A stretch of 64,000 nt of DNA. Source: Mucilaginibacter sp. MD40 (lineage in GTDB: Bacteria > Bacteroidota > Bacteroidia > Sphingobacteriales > Sphingobacteriaceae). Made by a program: the position numbers and the translations under genes. The notes under the pieces are model-generated. The model was not told where the DNA came from, made no database searches, and saw only the letters and a program-made list of their open reading frames with translations. Shown here piece by piece: positions 54,048 to 63,913 of the stretch. The stretch's first letter is position 1. Each line of letters opens with the position of its first letter. Location: the NCBI RefSeq assembly GCF_002288635.1, contig NZ_NRSW01000001.1:3367852-3431851 (forward strand), in the 5' to 3' direction.

Positions 54048-56431
54048 AACAGGTTTCTTTTTTTAGCGACTATATGGGTAGCTATGCTGGTAAACGAAAT
54101 GATAGTAGCGGTACTTAATGGCATCAGCACCGCTGCCGTTAATGGCGATAATAAACCGGTGATGGCGTAACTAAGCCCTATTAAATTGTAGGTAAGTGAA
54201 ATGAGGAACGATATGTGAATAATGCTCACTGTGTTTTTGGCAAACCGCAAAAACTGTGGCAACTTGTCAAAGGCACGGCCATCCAGTATGGCATCGCAGC
54301 CAGGCGAAAAGTTATTTACATTGTCAGTCACGGCTATGCCCAGGTCGCTTTGTTTTAAGGCCCCGGCATCATTCAGGCCATCGCCTACCATCATTACCCT
54401 GGCATTCATTTGATGTAGCAAGCGTATAAAATCAAGCTTATCCTGCGGCGACTGGTTAAAATTCATCCGCTCGGCTTGTTTAAATACACTTAGCAGTTCG
54501 TCTTTCTCGTGATTACTATCTCCTGATAGGAGAAATAGCTTATAATCATCCCCCAGTTGAGCGATACGTTTTAAACCGTTCCTGTAACGCTGCCTGAAAG
54601 TAAAATAGCCGAGATAAACACCATCTACCATCAGCAATACCTTTGTGGCATCGGCTTCGCCATCATCCTTATGAAACAATAAACGGCCGCCACCTATTTT
54701 AACTTCATGGCTGCCTACACTTGCCATGATACCCATACCGGCCACTTCTCGATAATTAACTACAGGCAGTTTTTCCAGGTTACCTAAGTAGTGGCATATC
54801 ATGCGCGATAAGGGGTGGTTAGAATTACTGCAAACGCTATAGATCAATTGTTTTTGATGATCGGTGAGATAACCATTTAGGCCTACATGGCTATCTGCAG
54901 GCGCGGTGATGGTGCCTGTTTTATCAAATACAATAGTGTTGATGCCTGCCAGTTGCTCTACCACCGCTGTATTTTTAAGATAAAACAGATTTTTATCAAA
55001 AATGCTCAGCGCAGCCGACATGGTGAAGGGCGTACTTAAGGCCAGCGCGCAAGGGCAGGCTACAATTAGTACGGCTGTAAAAGCCGCTAAACCACGTTGC
55101 CAGTTGGGCAGCCACACCAGCAAAGAGGCTATGGCAATAACCAATAATACAATGGTGAAGTACTTGCTAACCCGTTGGTTAAAAGTTTCCATGCGGTTGT
55201 TTCCGCTGCGGGTAAATACTTCATTGTTCCATAGTTGAGTAAGGTAACTTTGCGATACCGGCTTTACCACCTCCAGTTCAATAGCCTCGCTGGTTTGGCG
55301 CCCCCCCGCGTAAATAATTTCGCCAAGGGTCTTACTCACAGGCACCGATTCGCCGGTTACAAAGCTAAAGTCGATAAGCGCTTCACCTTTTAAAAGAATG
55401 GCATCAGCCGGGATGATCTCGTTATGGCGTAACAAGATACGCTGCCCTACCTTAAGCTCTGCGATTGGCACGGGCTTTTCGCCATTATCGGTAATTACCT
55501 GCACGGCAACCGGAAAAAATGAACGGTAATCACGCTCAAATGAAATATGATGATAGGTTTTACGCTGCACAAACTTCCCTACCAACAGGAAAAATACCAG
55601 TCCGCAAAGGGTATCGGCAAAACCGGCACCTGTATGGGTGATTACCTCTGTAACTGTGCGTAAAAACAATACGGCAATACCCAAGGCCAGCGGAAAATCA
55701 ATATTCAGTACCCGGTTTTTGAGATTACTGTACGCCGAATTAAAATATTCCCAGCCGCTGTAAAAAACCGCGGGCATGCAGAAAAGAATATTCAGCCAGC
55801 CAAAAAAATGTTTGAAAGATTGCTCAAACGCCGATAACCCCAGATACTCAGGAAAACTAAGCAGCATTACATTCCCAAAGCAAAAACCGGCCACGGCAAT
55901 ACGTTGTACCAGATTATCTTTCGGCTCGGCATTTTGCTTCTTGATCACATCCTGCAGGCTGATCAGCGGCTCATAGCCGATATCATAAAGCAGTTCTACC
56001 AGTTCCCTTAATGAAATAGCCGCCGGGTTAAACTTAACATTCAGCTGCTTTTTCAGAAAATCAATACGGCTGTAGTAAATAGCCGGGTTAAACTTGTTAA
56101 GTTTTTCCAGCAACCATATGCAAGAACTGCAGTGTATGTGAGGGATATATAAGGTAACTATAGTGAGCTGGTCATCGGTATAATCAACCAGTTCTTTCAT
56201 AATACCCGGTTCATCAAGGTATTGAAAACGCTTATCTAACCGGTTACGATTAGCGCCCGGATGATCATTAAAATTATAGTAGTTGCAAAGGTTATTATCA
56301 GCCAGTATGGTATAAACGGCCTTGCAGCCCTGGCAGCAAAATTGTTTTTCGGCAATGGTGTAGCGCGTAGTAAGGCACGTTTCGCCGCAATGGTAACAAA
56401 CTGTTTTTTCGCTTAAAATGCTTCGGGTCAT
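54044..56431 (-). CDS. ccoI: Copper-translocating P-type ATPase CcoI/FixI
   Basis: 795 residues from ATG 56431 (MTRSILSEKTVCYHCGE); a further upstream ATG at 56497 would put the operator too close. The N-terminus has a Cys-rich zinc/copper-binding domain (CYHCGE, CCQGCKAVY) and an HMA-like domain with CSSCIW. The core has FVTGESVPV, the CPC copper site ACPCALALSTP, the phosphorylation motif FDKTGTI and GDGLNDAGALKQSD. CcoI supplies copper for the cbb3 oxidase. Transcribed with ccoS; the operator lies 72 bp before the start. Confidence 0.95.
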   Translation of the reverse strand: MTRSILSEKTVCYHCGETCLTTRYTIAEKQFCCQGCKAVYTILADNNLCNYYNFNDHPGANRNRLDKRFQYLDEPGIMKELVDYTDDQLTIVTLYIPHIHCSSCIWLLEKLNKFNPAIYYSRIDFLKKQLNVKFNPAAISLRELVELLYDIGYEPLISLQDVIKKQNAEPKDNLVQRIAVAGFCFGNVMLLSFPEYLGLSAFEQSFKHFFGWLNILFCMPAVFYSGWEYFNSAYSNLKNRVLNIDFPLALGIAVLFLRTVTEVITHTGAGFADTLCGLVFFLLVGKFVQRKTYHHISFERDYRSFFPVAVQVITDNGEKPVPIAELKVGQRILLRHNEIIPADAILLKGEALIDFSFVTGESVPVSKTLGEIIYAGGRQTSEAIELEVVKPVSQSYLTQLWNNEVFTRSGNNRMETFNQRVSKYFTIVLLVIAIASLLVWLPNWQRGLAAFTAVLIVACPCALALSTPFTMSAALSIFDKNLFYLKNTAVVEQLAGINTIVFDKTGTITAPADSHVGLNGYLTDHQKQLIYSVCSNSNHPLSRMICHYLGNLEKLPVVNYREVAGMGIMASVGSHEVKIGGGRLLFHKDDGEADATKVLLMVDGVYLGYFTFRQRYRNGLKRIAQLGDDYKLFLLSGDSNHEKDELLSVFKQAERMNFNQSPQDKLDFIRLLHQMNARVMMVGDGLNDAGALKQSDLGIAVTDNVNNFSPGCDAILDGRAFDKLPQFLRFAKNTVSIIHISFLISLTYNLIGLSYAITGLLSPLTAAVLMPLSTATIISFTSIATHIVAKKRNLL

Positions 56432-56503
56432 TTTTATATTTTCTATGATCCAAAAATGCGGCTTGATATACGGGCCGGGAATGACGATAAACGGCATAAA
56501 ATA

Positions 56504-56515
56504 TGACCACCGTCA
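56504..56515. promoter_or_regulatory. CRP/FNR-type operator in the divergent ccoI / unknown-gene region
   Basis: TGACCACCGTCA, perfect 4-bp arms with N4. It is 72 bp before the ccoI start and 36 bp before the divergent 591-residue protein gene, so it could serve both. Confidence 0.7.
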
Positions 56516-56551
56516 GTTTTTATACCAATAGGCTAACATACTTTTGGCGGC

Positions 56552-58327
56552 ATGAGCCATACTTTTCATATACCCGTTTTAGGTTTAGGATTTTCTATTG
56601 ATACGCCGCTTAAAGTAGCACGCTATGGGATATCGTCAGTTATGTCTATTGTTGATGATGAATTAACCGAGCGTATGCGTGAGTACCATTGCAGGCAAAA
56701 TAATTTACCCTACAAGCCTATTCATAAAAACGAGGCAGACCATCGAGCTAAACGTATTACTGCTTACCTCAACCTGGTGAAACAACTGGCCGACGCCCAA
56801 TTTGAAGCTTTAAAAAAACAGGAATTTAAAGCAGGTACAGATATTACCCGGTATTTTGAGTTGCTGCCAGATACCTCGCAGCTTAAGCAGGGTTATGATC
56901 TGATGATGGAATTCCCGGAAGGTGATAGTAAAACCATATTTGAAAATATCCTGCGCAGAAAAATGGTACAGGGTACCATTGATGTTAATATTATGGCCAA
57001 GGTAGATAAGATGAACTTTGATGCCGACGGCAATTATTACGGCGACGAGTATACTGATGCTATTGCCGCTTTAAGAGGCTTTGCCAACAGCGATCTGTCG
57101 TCATCAGTAGTGCTGTCTGCCGGCATGAACCCGAAACTTTACAGTTATCTGGAGCATTGCGCAGATTTCTTTCCTGACCAGGATGGCAACATCAAAAAGA
57201 AAGTCATACTTAAAGTAAGTGATTTCCGTTCGGCATTTATACAAGCTAAGTTTTTGGCTAAAAAGGGCTTATGGGTATCTGAGTTTAGGATCGAATCCGG
57301 CTTGAACTGTGGTGGGCATGCTTTCGCTACGGAAGGATATTTATTAGGCCCCATACTCGAAGAGTTTAAATTGCGACGTGCCTCTATGCAAACGGAGCTG
57401 TTTGAAATGATGCGAACCGCTTTAACAGCAAAAAGCATTGACATGGATGCTGCGCCTAAACAACGTATTACGGTACAGGGCGGCATTGGTACTGCCGAAG
57501 AAAACAACTTTCTGATGAGTTATTATCAACTGGATGGTACCGGATGGGGCAGCCCATTTTTACTGGTACCCGAGGCTACCAATGTTGACAACCATACGCT
57601 GGAAAAATTAGCTGCTTCAACAGAAGATGATTATTATACCAGTAATGCCTCGCCGTTGGGCGTACTATTTAATAACTTCAGGGGTAGTACTATTGAAGAT
57701 TTACGCTTACAACGTATTGATAAAGGCAGGCCCGGAAGCCCATGCACCAAAAAATTTTTGTTAACCAATACAGAGTTTACCGAACAGCCTATATGTACGG
57801 CATCGCGTGAATACCAGCGCTTAAAAATAGCCGAGCTTGACAGCCAGGTTATTACCAGCAGCGAAACATATGAACACAAACTGGCGGAAATAACCGAAAA
57901 AATATGCCTATGCGAAGGTTTATGCGCGTCGGCTTATTTAAAATATGATATCATTAAACCTAAAGAAAGTACAGCGGTTGCGGTTTGCCCCGGCCCTAAC
58001 CTGGCTTACTTTGATAAAGTACATTCGCTTGATGAGATGGTCGGACATATTTACGGCAAAATAAACCTGTTACACCATAGCCAACGCCCGCACATGTTTT
58101 TGAAAGAGCTACAGCTATATACACAATACTGGCTAAACGACATGAAGCGTAATATTGCAGAACTTACCGACAAGAAAAAAGTGCATCTGCATAAATTTAA
58201 AGAACAACTACTTTCGGGTATAAGCTATTATCAAAACCTTTTCCAGGACAACCAAATGCTGTTAGCCGAATTGGATAACTACCTTAATCAACTAAAAGAA
58301 AGCCTGTCGCTTACCTATCAGCTTTAG
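56552..58327 (+). CDS. Conserved protein of unknown function, possible TIM-barrel oxidoreductase-like
   Basis: 591 residues, no signal peptide or membrane helix. I cannot name a family. Residues about 10-330 have barrel-like features resembling nitronate monooxygenase or FabK-type flavoproteins: VLGLGFSIDTPLKVARYGIS at the start, KVILKVSDFRSAFIQAKFLA, ESGLNCGGHAFATEG and a GGIGTAEENNFLMSYY glycine loop followed by GWGSPFLLVPEATN. The C-terminal half has several cysteines (CTKKF, CTASREY, CLCEGLCAS, VAVCPGPN) and a coiled-coil-like end. Divergent from ccoI with a shared operator, it probably belongs to the low-oxygen regulon. A flavin or metal-dependent redox role is conjecture. Confidence 0.6.
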   Translation: MSHTFHIPVLGLGFSIDTPLKVARYGISSVMSIVDDELTERMREYHCRQNNLPYKPIHKNEADHRAKRITAYLNLVKQLADAQFEALKKQEFKAGTDITRYFELLPDTSQLKQGYDLMMEFPEGDSKTIFENILRRKMVQGTIDVNIMAKVDKMNFDADGNYYGDEYTDAIAALRGFANSDLSSSVVLSAGMNPKLYSYLEHCADFFPDQDGNIKKKVILKVSDFRSAFIQAKFLAKKGLWVSEFRIESGLNCGGHAFATEGYLLGPILEEFKLRRASMQTELFEMMRTALTAKSIDMDAAPKQRITVQGGIGTAEENNFLMSYYQLDGTGWGSPFLLVPEATNVDNHTLEKLAASTEDDYYTSNASPLGVLFNNFRGSTIEDLRLQRIDKGRPGSPCTKKFLLTNTEFTEQPICTASREYQRLKIAELDSQVITSSETYEHKLAEITEKICLCEGLCASAYLKYDIIKPKESTAVAVCPGPNLAYFDKVHSLDEMVGHIYGKINLLHHSQRPHMFLKELQLYTQYWLNDMKRNIAELTDKKKVHLHKFKEQLLSGISYYQNLFQDNQMLLAELDNYLNQLKESLSLTYQL

Positions 58328-58605
58328 TAAAACATTCTTTCAACCTAACCTTATCACATACCTTATTCCCTCATCCTCCTCTTTTATCCAAATAGCGCGA
58401 TAACTTCTACACCCTAAATGTTATGGTGTAAAAATTGTACACCTATCCCCTAATCTTTGCACTCCCACCACTCACCTGCCAGCCCACCAGGGCTTAACTT
58501 TACATTAATCACGATCAAATATTCTGCTTAATAATTAACATTCGCGCGCATTTATTAACCAATTTGGGTATCTGTTACAGTATGCCCTTAACTAAAAACC
58601 AATAT

Positions 58606-59706
58606 ATGATGAAAGAGAAACTAAGTACTTACCTGCGTTTTAAATTAGCCCTGGTATGTTTAACGGTTGTGGCTGCAGGCTGTAAAAAAGCAGACAACCG
58701 TATTAACGGCCCTGCTCCAGATGAGGGCAATGCCGCCGCAAAAACTACCAAGCTAAAAATTAACACCGTACCCTCATCAGAACCATTGCAGACTGCCGCG
58801 AACGGAACATTTTGTATTGTTAACAAACTAAGCGGCAAGGTGCTGGATGTAAACGGGTTACAAACGGCCGATGGCAGTACAGTTAGCCAATATGGCGCAA
58901 CAGGCGGGGCAAATGAGAAATGGACCTTAAAGCAACTAACCGGCGGATATTACTCTATAACTGACAGCAATAGCGGTAAAGCACTTCAGATTAACCAGGC
59001 CGGCACAGCCGACGGTAATATCACCACTATTGGTACGTATGCCAGCCAGGCCCACCAACAGTGGCAATTTACAGCTCTTGGTAATGGCTATTACCGCATT
59101 GTAAACCGTAACAGCGGCAAAGATCTTGATGTTGACGGCCAGTCATTAGACGATTTAGGGAAAGTTCAGCAATGGAGCTATTGGGGTGGAGATAACCAGC
59201 AGTGGGCCTTATTAAGGGTAAAAGCCAGTGGAAAGTTAACCTGGACGCTCACAAGTACTAATGTACCGCAGGATGTAAAACAAAGGATAACCGCCGCTAT
59301 GAATGATGCCTGCGCACGATACAACGCAGGGGCAGACTGGCCCGCACGCACGCTAACAGTTGAATACAATACCGATGTGCCAACTGCCGACGGTAGCAGC
59401 AGTAATGGTAACATCCGGTTTGGAGCTAATGCCAGCTACCAGGCTACCAGAACTGCCATGCATGAAATTGCACATACCTGGGGTGTTGGCCAAAGCGGCG
59501 GATGGTATAACAATACCACCAGTGGCGATTTTACGGGCACTAATACGGTAACAACTATACATGCCTTTGAAACCCCAACAACGGCTATACACACTGGAGG
59601 AGGGCACTTTTGGGATTATGGTTTAAATTACGATAACGAATGGTCTGAAACCAATGCCTTCAGGCATGTAAAAATTGTGTGGGCAATGCGGGCTGATGGA
59701 ATGTAA
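58606..59706 (+). CDS. Lipoprotein with ricin-type lectin and zinc metalloprotease domains
   Basis: 366 residues from ATG 58606 (MMKEKLSTYL; frames further up give no better signal). The lipobox is VAAGC with Cys26. Residues about 60-205 form a ricin B-type beta-trefoil with three QxW-like repeats (NEKWTL, HQQWQF, NQQWAL). Residues about 210-366 carry HEIAHTWG (286-293), an HExxHxxG zinc site, plus a late AMRADGM that may be the Met turn. The lectin would attach the protease to glycans at the cell surface. Monocistronic, convergent with the hybrid regulator gene. Confidence 0.85.
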   Translation: MMKEKLSTYLRFKLALVCLTVVAAGCKKADNRINGPAPDEGNAAAKTTKLKINTVPSSEPLQTAANGTFCIVNKLSGKVLDVNGLQTADGSTVSQYGATGGANEKWTLKQLTGGYYSITDSNSGKALQINQAGTADGNITTIGTYASQAHQQWQFTALGNGYYRIVNRNSGKDLDVDGQSLDDLGKVQQWSYWGGDNQQWALLRVKASGKLTWTLTSTNVPQDVKQRITAAMNDACARYNAGADWPARTLTVEYNTDVPTADGSSSNGNIRFGANASYQATRTAMHEIAHTWGVGQSGGWYNNTTSGDFTGTNTVTTIHAFETPTTAIHTGGGHFWDYGLNYDNEWSETNAFRHVKIVWAMRADGM

Positions 59707-59728
59707 GATCAATTACCTGATTTATAAT

Positions 59729-59773
59729 TTATCGAACAGGTCGGCTGTTATATAACACCGGCTTGTTCGATAA
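59729..59773. terminator. Bidirectional terminator between the metalloprotease and hybrid regulator genes
   Basis: Outer arms TTATCGAACA / TGTTCGATAA (10 bp) and an inner TGTTATATAACA hairpin, between convergent genes and flanked by A/T-rich DNA. Confidence 0.8.
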
Positions 59774-59779
59774 TTATAG

Positions 59780-62700
59780 CTATCTACCAAGGTGCAGCGA
59801 TATCTTCTTGGAGAATGGCGCCCGGTAAGTTTTGATATATTCTGATGGGTTAAGCCCAAATAACTGGAAAAATTGCTCCCTGAAATATTTAACGTCCTTA
59901 AAACCCACAAGCATAGCTACCTCGTTCACATTATGCGCGGTGCTGATAAACAACTCAGCTGCCCTACGCAAACGAACGTATTTTACAAAGTTGTTAGGCG
60001 TTTGGTTGCATACGGCCTTTATCTTCTTGAACAAGTTAGAGCGGCTCATGTGTAGAGCCTCTGCCAGGTCATCCACCCCAAAGGCTTCATCTTCAAGCCT
60101 GCTTTCTATAATGGAAATACATTTATCAATAAACTGCTGTTCTTCTTCAGATATTTTGATGTTATTTTCATTTAAAGTAACCTTTCTGTAGAAATAGGTT
60201 TGCAGGTTATTGCGGTTTTGGAGCAGCGTATCAATGCGTGCCTTTAACAACTCTTTATTGATAGGTTTGGTAATGTAATCGTCCGCCCCATTCTTGATAC
60301 CGGTTAGCCTCAGCTCATTAGATGAACTGGCCGTAATTAATATAATAGGGATATGCGTTAGTGATGGATTTTGCTTTATATCATAACATAGTTCAAGCCC
60401 ATTCTTTCCATCCATCATAATATCACTTAAAATAATATCGGGGATGTATTCTTTCGCGATTTTTATCCCCTCTTCACCGTTACCTGCCTCAAGTAAAATA
60501 AACTGATCTCTGAAAATCTGCTTAATATAATTACGCACATCGGGATGGTCGTCAATCACCAGCATGGTTTTTTTAGAATAAGTGATTTGCCCCACATTAC
60601 CATTACACTCGTGACCCTTTTCTGGCACTGCATTATGTTTATCTGCCGTATTGCCAGCCTTATCCTTATATGTGATCACAGCCTGTTCACCCGCAAGTTC
60701 CGACAGGAATACCGTTCCCTCCGTTGATGTTTCGTCGATGGGAGCACTCCCAAAATGCTCTTTACCCTTAAACAGATTTATGGAAAATTCGGTGCCTTCA
60801 CCCTTAATGCTTTTATAACTGATACGCCCTTTGTGTAACTCTACAAACTGGCGCACCAAGTATAAACCTATCCCAAAACCTGCTTTTTGTGTCGACTGCT
60901 GATCCGACGCACGGTAAAATTTCTCGAAGATATTATCGCCCACATCCGGTGCAATACCGGCCCCGTTATCATAAATAGTAATTAGTACATTATCCGTACG
61001 GTTTTCCAAAGCGAAAGATATACTACCTTCGGGCCTAACAAACTTAAATGCGTTAGAAAGCAGATTGTATAATATCACCTCAAGCTTAGCCTTATCGCCG
61101 TATATCCATATTGCTTCGTCAGGATCGCAACGAAACTCGTAGTTTATTTTACGGTTTCCGGCCTGGTAAGCAAAGCTTTCAAAGGCGGTTTTACACAAAT
61201 CGAGTAAATCAATCTTGCTGATCTGCATATCAGTTTGCCTTGCTTCCGTTTTGTTGAACAACAAAAGCTGATCAATTAAGCTAAGCAAGCGCCGCGCGTT
61301 ACGGTACACTACATTAAGCTCGGGATAGGATTTGCTATCCATACGTTCAATAACTTCCTGTAACGGATTAATAATGAGCATCAATTGGGTCCTGAATTCG
61401 TGAGACACATAAGTAAAAAATGAAGTTTTCCTGATGTTGATCTCATGTTCACGCTCGCTGTTCATCCGCTCCATCGCTATCTGGTATTTGAGCTTTTGCT
61501 GGCTTACCCTATAATTGATAAACACATAAGCAGCAGAAGCAATAACAGCTATGTAAATGAGGTAGGCCCACCAGGTACGGAACCACGGTGGCAAAATAAT
61601 TACCGATAAAGAACGCTGGTTGTTACTCCATTCGCCGGCCGCGTTGGTTGATTTCACCTTTAACGTATAATTCCCTTCCGGCAGGTTATTATAGTTGATG
61701 GTACGCTGTTCACCGGCTACAACCCAGTCTTTGTCCCATCCATCAAGGTAATAAGCATAACGTATGTGCTCGGGAGAGGAGTAATCAAGGCCGGCAAACG
61801 AAAACGACAGTACGGCATCTTTATAAGGCACTCTTATCCCGGTAACATCATTTTTATTATCCGTTATGAGATTAGTTCTTTTTATGTCTTTACTGTTGAT
61901 ATCGATATCCGTAAAAACAATCTCGGGAGCTATGTGGCGTGTATGTATAGAGTCGGGAGAAAAAATATTGAAACCTTTTATCCCACCAAAGGCCAGTTCA
62001 CCTGTGCTTAGCTTTAAAGCCGCGCTAAATGAAAACTGATTACTTTGCAGGCCGTCGCTTTGATAAAAATTATTAAAGTGGAGCCGTTTATAATCAAAAC
62101 AGGCCAACCCATGAAAAGTACTTAACCAAATTTTCCCTTTATCATCTTCCAGGATGTTTAACACCGCGTTATTAGGCAATCCCTGCCCTTCTGTAAAACG
62201 CTGTTGCACGGCACCCGTTGTTCTGTTAAATAAACATAGCCCGCCCCCTTCGGTACCAATCCAGAATCGCCCGGCTTTATCCTCAAAAATGGCTCTTACG
62301 GGTTTATCTAATCGGTAAAATATGTGCGATCGCTTTTGGGTGGTATCAATTTTTATTAATGACTCCGCCGTGCCGCACCACAACTGGCCTTTACTATCTT
62401 CATAAAAAGAGTACGGATCACTAATATTTTGATCAAAAACATTGAATTTGTTCAACTTTCTATCAAATATGTAAAGCCGGCCTTCGCCATAAGTACCGGC
62501 CCACAGCCTTTTTTTGCCATCTTCAAATAATAACCACACATCTTTATTCACCGTTCCGGTAGAAATGTTTTTACATTGCAGATGCTCAAAGTTATTAGCA
62601 GAGGCATTATACCGGTCAACCCCGCCGGAAAATGAGGCTACCCATACCTGGCCGGTGTGGTCTTTTAAAATAGACGTGACATAATTACTGCTTAAAGAAC

Positions 62701-63913
62701 CGCTATTTGCAGCCGAATGGGAAAAATTACAGAACTGCCCTGTCTGACGGTTCCATACAGAAATACCACCATCTTCGGTACCTATCCAGAGTGTTGCTTT
62801 TGATACCTCACAAAACGCGGATACAAAATTATTTGCAAGGGTGTTTTGTTGGCCATAAAGCTGTGTAACTGTATGGAAATTTGCCTTGCTGGCATCAATA
62901 ATATCTATACCGTTGCGCATGGTAGCCACCCAAATACGTTTGTCACGGTCCTGGTAAGCATCCAGTATTACTTTATGTGTGATGATGCCGTTTGTTTGCT
63001 GCCCAAAACTGCTGATTTTATTTGCCGACAGATCGAATATATTGAGCCCACCTCCGTCAGTCCCAATGTAAATTTTATGATCATTGCTGATCAGCAAACT
63101 GGTAATATTGTCTGAGGTAAGGCCCTGCCTGCGGGCAGAGTAATTTTGTATAATTCTTTTTTCTGTGATGGAATATTTTAACAGGCCTTTGTTAGTACCA
63201 AGCCACACAAATCCATCATCAGCCGCGCTTATGCAATTTGCATGGTGTATACTATTATCCACTAATATCAGTTCGCGCTTTTGATAATCGTACTTGCAAA
63301 GACCTACGCCTTCCATAAAAGCCCATGTTGTATTATCTTTACCAAAAGCTATTCCCTGGCAAATGAGCATGTTTTGCCCTGTGCTTTTAAGGGCAAGAGG
63401 TAATTGTATACACAGATCTGTGTTACGCGGCTTAAAATATACTCCCGCGTTATTGGTCCCTATAAATAAATTTCCACTTCTATCAGCTTTAATACAAGTA
63501 ACACTATAATTGAATCTGGATATCTTTTTGTTATAGCTATTGCGGTAATAAGCACTGCTAAAAGCATCCAGTTCAGGATCCAGTATATTAAGCCCCTGGC
63601 CGCTGCCTATCCAAATTTGCTGTTTAGCATCTTCTGCTATCGCATATATATAATTATGCAAAAGAGAGGTTGAGTCATTAAAGCGATTACGGAAGATCTT
63701 AAAATTATAACCGTCATAACGGTTTAGCCCGTCAAAAGTACCAAACCACATAAAGCCCTTCTTATCCTGAAAAATACACCTCACTGAATTGTTAGATAAA
63801 CCCTGCGTAATAGATAGAGATGTAGTGTAATCGGGTATTTGCGAAAATATATCATTAACACAACAGGTAATAAAAAATATGGCAAATAATATGGCACGAT
63901 ACATTAAACGCAT
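59780..63913 (-). CDS. Hybrid two-component system regulator (sensor, kinase, receiver, AraC-type HTH)
   Basis: 1377 residues. Signal peptide (ILFAIFFITCCVNDIFSQ), then two seven-bladed propellers of Reg_prop repeats (WFGTFDGLNRYDGYNF and many like it, to about 690), a Y_Y_Y domain, and one membrane helix (WWAYLIYIAVIASAAYVFI). HisKA follows with H838 in VSHEFRTQLML, then HATPase (NLLSNAFKFV, DNGAGIAPD), a receiver (VIDDHPDVRNY, DIILSDIMMDGKNG) and an AraC-type HTH (ADLAEALHMSRSNLFKKIK). Such proteins sense oligosaccharides in the periplasm and activate polysaccharide loci. The H box has Gln where Pro is usual. Its target genes are not obvious in the window. Confidence 0.94.
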   Translation of the reverse strand: MRLMYRAILFAIFFITCCVNDIFSQIPDYTTSLSITQGLSNNSVRCIFQDKKGFMWFGTFDGLNRYDGYNFKIFRNRFNDSTSLLHNYIYAIAEDAKQQIWIGSGQGLNILDPELDAFSSAYYRNSYNKKISRFNYSVTCIKADRSGNLFIGTNNAGVYFKPRNTDLCIQLPLALKSTGQNMLICQGIAFGKDNTTWAFMEGVGLCKYDYQKRELILVDNSIHHANCISAADDGFVWLGTNKGLLKYSITEKRIIQNYSARRQGLTSDNITSLLISNDHKIYIGTDGGGLNIFDLSANKISSFGQQTNGIITHKVILDAYQDRDKRIWVATMRNGIDIIDASKANFHTVTQLYGQQNTLANNFVSAFCEVSKATLWIGTEDGGISVWNRQTGQFCNFSHSAANSGSLSSNYVTSILKDHTGQVWVASFSGGVDRYNASANNFEHLQCKNISTGTVNKDVWLLFEDGKKRLWAGTYGEGRLYIFDRKLNKFNVFDQNISDPYSFYEDSKGQLWCGTAESLIKIDTTQKRSHIFYRLDKPVRAIFEDKAGRFWIGTEGGGLCLFNRTTGAVQQRFTEGQGLPNNAVLNILEDDKGKIWLSTFHGLACFDYKRLHFNNFYQSDGLQSNQFSFSAALKLSTGELAFGGIKGFNIFSPDSIHTRHIAPEIVFTDIDINSKDIKRTNLITDNKNDVTGIRVPYKDAVLSFSFAGLDYSSPEHIRYAYYLDGWDKDWVVAGEQRTINYNNLPEGNYTLKVKSTNAAGEWSNNQRSLSVIILPPWFRTWWAYLIYIAVIASAAYVFINYRVSQQKLKYQIAMERMNSEREHEINIRKTSFFTYVSHEFRTQLMLIINPLQEVIERMDSKSYPELNVVYRNARRLLSLIDQLLLFNKTEARQTDMQISKIDLLDLCKTAFESFAYQAGNRKINYEFRCDPDEAIWIYGDKAKLEVILYNLLSNAFKFVRPEGSISFALENRTDNVLITIYDNGAGIAPDVGDNIFEKFYRASDQQSTQKAGFGIGLYLVRQFVELHKGRISYKSIKGEGTEFSINLFKGKEHFGSAPIDETSTEGTVFLSELAGEQAVITYKDKAGNTADKHNAVPEKGHECNGNVGQITYSKKTMLVIDDHPDVRNYIKQIFRDQFILLEAGNGEEGIKIAKEYIPDIILSDIMMDGKNGLELCYDIKQNPSLTHIPIILITASSSNELRLTGIKNGADDYITKPINKELLKARIDTLLQNRNNLQTYFYRKVTLNENNIKISEEEQQFIDKCISIIESRLEDEAFGVDDLAEALHMSRSNLFKKIKAVCNQTPNNFVKYVRLRRAAELFISTAHNVNEVAMLVGFKDVKYFREQFFQLFGLNPSEYIKTYRAPFSKKISLHLGR

